From NCBI GenBank assembly GCA_009602725.1, contig WELB01000303.1, forward strand, positions 39,833-72,502: a DNA stretch of 32,670 bases. The letters are read 5' to 3'. This DNA comes from Spirogloea muscicola (lineage: Eukaryota; Streptophyta; Zygnematophyceae; Spirogloeales; Spirogloeaceae). Under the pieces are notes generated by a model, which made no database searches, was not told where the DNA came from, and was given only the letters and a program-made list of their open reading frames with translations. Numbering within the stretch: position 1 is the first letter of the stretch; each line of letters begins with the position of its first letter. A program made the translations under genes and the position numbers. Positions 30,883-32,670 of the stretch are shown in pieces.

Positions 30883-31743
30883 TCAAGGACGATAGACGTG
30901 GCCTTACCCGGCTCCTTTCAATCGGCTCCCCGGGCGCGTCGGAGTGGCTAAACGCTCTGCCGATCTACGAGTCCCTTCGGCTCTCTGACAACCTCTTCCG
31001 CGGCGCTCCACCACCACCTTGGCCTCTCCCCCCCTTGCTTGGCTGGCATCCGCCAGTGCGAGTGTGGCCACGTCGCCGACGACAAGCTCGCCTTAGCTGC
31101 GCACATGCTGCGGTGTGTTGAGGGGGGTGAGCGCATTGCCTCCCACGATTTACTGAGGGATACCATGTTTGGAATTGTGCGAGAGGCGGGATATCATCCG
31201 GCAATGGAGGTGTCTGGCATTATGCCAGTCTCCTCAAGGCGCGGCAAGCCATACGTGCGGCGTCTGGACGTGGTCGCTACCCCGCGGGGCGGTGGGCCTC
31301 GTCTGCTCTTGGACGTGGTACTGATCGACGCATACAAGGCTGGCGCACCCACGTCAACTGTGTCTGGCTGGGCCACGTCCAGCGCGGAGCGCAAGAAGGA
31401 GCGGCACTACCATGATCATCCCCGAGGGGACCATCTTTACCCGTGTGCCATGGATATCTACGGAGGCTACGGCGTGAAATGGTCCTCCCTAATCCGGCAT
31501 CTGGCCCGGCTGGTAGATGTGCGTCGTCGAAGTCGGGGGGGCAGCTTGGGCCACTCCAGCATTCCGCAGGACTTAGTTGCATATTACAGAATGCGGCTCT
31601 CGCTTAGTTTGCAGCGCTCGCAAGCATTGGCTCTTCATCAACGTGCAGGGAGCGCTCTAAGTCAGGCCTCCGGCTTTCGTGGCAACGCTCCAGCTGCCCA
31701 AGTTAGCTTGTCAGATTTGTTTGTGCTCACCCGTGGGCATTGA
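30883..31743 (+). mobile_element. LINE-type ORF C-terminal part, copy 9 (longest)
   Basis: The most complete copy of the family. From 5': a linker S-I-G-S-P-G-A-S-E-W-L-N-A-L-P, one frameshift near 31000, then L-H-H-H-L-G-L, a C-E-C-G...H-M-L-R-C zinc-finger-like motif and G-G-E-R-I-A-S-H-D. Next comes a restriction-like-endonuclease-like core (R-R-L-D-V-V then L-L-L-D-V-V-L-I-D-A-Y-K, followed by E-R-K-K-E-R-H-Y). The end is M-R-L-S-L-S-L-Q-R-S-Q-A and L-T-R-G-H-TGA. The zinc finger followed by a PD-(D/E)XK-like fold is the C-terminal arrangement of R2-type LINE proteins. The reverse transcriptase is missing, so this copy is 5'-truncated. Confidence 0.8.
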
Positions 31744-31870
31744 TGTCACCTTCGGCACCTTACTTTAGGTACATGTAGCCTTGTTTAGTCTGCAGTAGCC
31801 TTCGCCTGAACAATGTACTGGCTTGAACTGGCCTCCCTTTCATTTCATGCGCCCCGCGCGCCTTCCCTCT
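31744..31870 (+). repeat. 3' untranslated end (unit B) of copy 9
   Basis: Follows the stop directly: TTTAGGTACATGTAGCCTTG, TTTAGTCTGCAG, GCCTGAACAATGTACTGGCT, then GGCCTCCCTTTCATTTCATG and CGCCCCGCGCGCCTTCCCTC. It shows unit B in its natural place after the ORF. Confidence 0.75.
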
Positions 31871-31969
31871 TCGAAAAATTTCGTCTATTTGAAACAAACG
31901 AAGGCCAAAGGCCAAGTACAAAGGCAAGCACATCTAAAGACCTACATAATCTACAGCAAAGTGACCCGC

Positions 31970-32312
31970 TCAGTAACCACGGGTCAAAACATAAGGTCGC
32001 TAATCGATGCCTGAATACTAGATGTCAGATACGAAGCCCTTCTGCCACCAACTAGAGCTCGGCCAGCTTTCTGGTGCAAGGCATTAGCCTGAGCACGCTG
32101 CAAACAGGCCGAAACACGTCGTCGCAAGAAAGACAGATATGCAGCTGGCAAGCCCAACTCAACCGGAAACACATCTGCACGACGTGTGTAGCCTAGATTG
32201 GCAATGTTTTGGAGGAGGGTGTGGAAACGAGGACCCAGACAACCACAGACGTCGATTGCCGCTGGCAGGAGCTGATCGCATTGAGGGTAGTCGGAGTAAT
32301 GCTGCAGCTTTC
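31970..32312 (-). mobile_element. LINE-type ORF C-terminal fragment, copy 10
   Basis: The minus frame carries H-Y-S-D-Y-P-Q-C-D-Q-L-L-P-A-A-I-D-V-C-G, matching H-Y-H-D-H-P-R-G-D of copy 9, then S-A-C-L-Q-R-A-Q-A-N-A-L-H-Q-K-A-G-R-A-L and S-D-L-M-F. The last codons (L-T-R-G-Y-stop) are out of frame by one base. The diverged sequence defines a different subfamily, closest to copy 1. Confidence 0.75.
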
Positions 32313-32317
32313 AAAGA

Positions 32318-32380
32318 AAGAAAGGGCTCGCCCATTGAGGATAGGGGCTGGACAAGCCAGCCCAAAAAAGAATGAACAAA
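32318..32380 (-). repeat. Repeat unit A, inverted
   Basis: On the minus strand: TTCATTCTTTTTTGGGCTGG, CTTGTCCAGCCC, CTATCCTCAATGGGCGAGCC, CTTTCTTTC. Both hairpins (GGGCTGG...CCAGCCC and GGGC-GA-GCCC) are intact. Confidence 0.75.
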
Positions 32381-32461
32381 GAACGAGAACGGGGCCAGAG
32401 GAAGCCAGAGGAAGCGCTAAGAAACCAAAGCACACAAAGAAAGAGAGCAGCTACAAATCAC

Positions 32462-32670
32462 TCAGTAACCCCTGCTAAGCAGCCGCAAATCAGAGAGGCT
32501 AGGGTCCTGGAAGTGGGTCCCCTGGACAGAGCCAGAGGCAGCAGCGAGGGCTCGTCCGGCACGAAGGTGCAGCGCACGGGCCATGGACCTCTGCAGCGAG
32601 ACGGCCAAGCGCATGCGATACACTTGCGCCAGCGACCCGGCTGCAGGAAAGTCTACCGGTTCACCATGGA
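32462..32670 (-). mobile_element. LINE-type ORF C-terminal fragment, copy 11 (cut by window edge)
   Basis: The minus frame reads S-L-A-Q-V-Y-R-M-R-L-A-V-S-L-Q-R-S-M-A-R-A-L, A-G-R-A-L-A-A-A-S-G-S, and ends S-D-L-R-L-L-S-R-G-Y followed by TGA at 32464-32462. The frame is uninterrupted to the window edge. It is closest to copy 6. Confidence 0.75.

Noticed and set aside
1-32670. CRISPR array, bacterial operon or phage system
   Set aside because: No evenly spaced direct repeats with unique spacers, and the gene structures are eukaryotic with many introns.
1-32670. tRNA or rRNA genes
   Set aside because: No convincing tRNA B-box with a matching acceptor stem and no rRNA-like stretch was noticed by eye.

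Overview
This window looks like nuclear DNA of a green plant-lineage eukaryote, most likely a green alga. The genes are intron-rich (4 to about 18 exons) with GT-AG introns. The best family matches from memory are plant-type proteins: XPB1, SIP1/raffinose-synthase-like GH36, RABA/Rab11, DHNA-CoA thioesterase with a peroxisomal C-terminus, and a plant-type BTB/beta-propeller protein. Degenerate TTTAGGG-type telomere motifs also occur. The species cannot be named from this sequence. Exon models were built by hand from splice sites, reading phase and remembered family similarity; no search was run.

Layout. 1-600: degraded ends of a LINE-like retroelement. 2510-6046 (minus): BTB (T1/KCTD-type) plus beta-propeller protein, 13 exons, 534 codons. 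6330-8760: repeat island with retroelement relics in both orientations and two short modular repeat units, here called A and B. 9291-11249 (plus): Rab11/RABA GTPase, 4 exons, 223 aa. 11593-12129 (minus): possible small secreted or membrane protein whose reading frame runs in from a retroelement relic. 12130-13930: repeats, a (CT)n microsatellite, an 80-nt poly(A) and a 369-nt N gap. About 14275-20090 (plus): SIP1/raffinose-synthase-like GH36 gene, about 18 exons, with the N-terminus unresolved next to the gap. 22269-27440 (minus): complete XPB/ERCC3 helicase, 16 exons, 778 aa. 27824-28838 (plus): DHNA-CoA thioesterase-like hotdog protein, 4 exons, 160 aa, ending in the PTS1-like tripeptide SRL. 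30000-32670: second repeat island, with the longest retroelement fragment and a near-perfect inverted repeat of about 290 bp.

The genes are ordinary cellular genes (transcription and repair, vesicle traffic, galactoside metabolism, phylloquinone or peroxisomal thioester metabolism, BTB adaptor) and do not form a pathway cluster. XPB and the thioesterase are divergent across 383 bp. GH36 and XPB converge. The least ordinary material is in the two repeat islands. They hold at least eleven 5'-truncated copies of the C-terminal (zinc-finger plus restriction-like endonuclease) end of one LINE family, always ending in variants of L-T-R-G-Y-stop, together with a dispersed hairpin-bearing short repeat. 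I see no CRISPR array, bacterial operon or convincing tRNA/rRNA gene.
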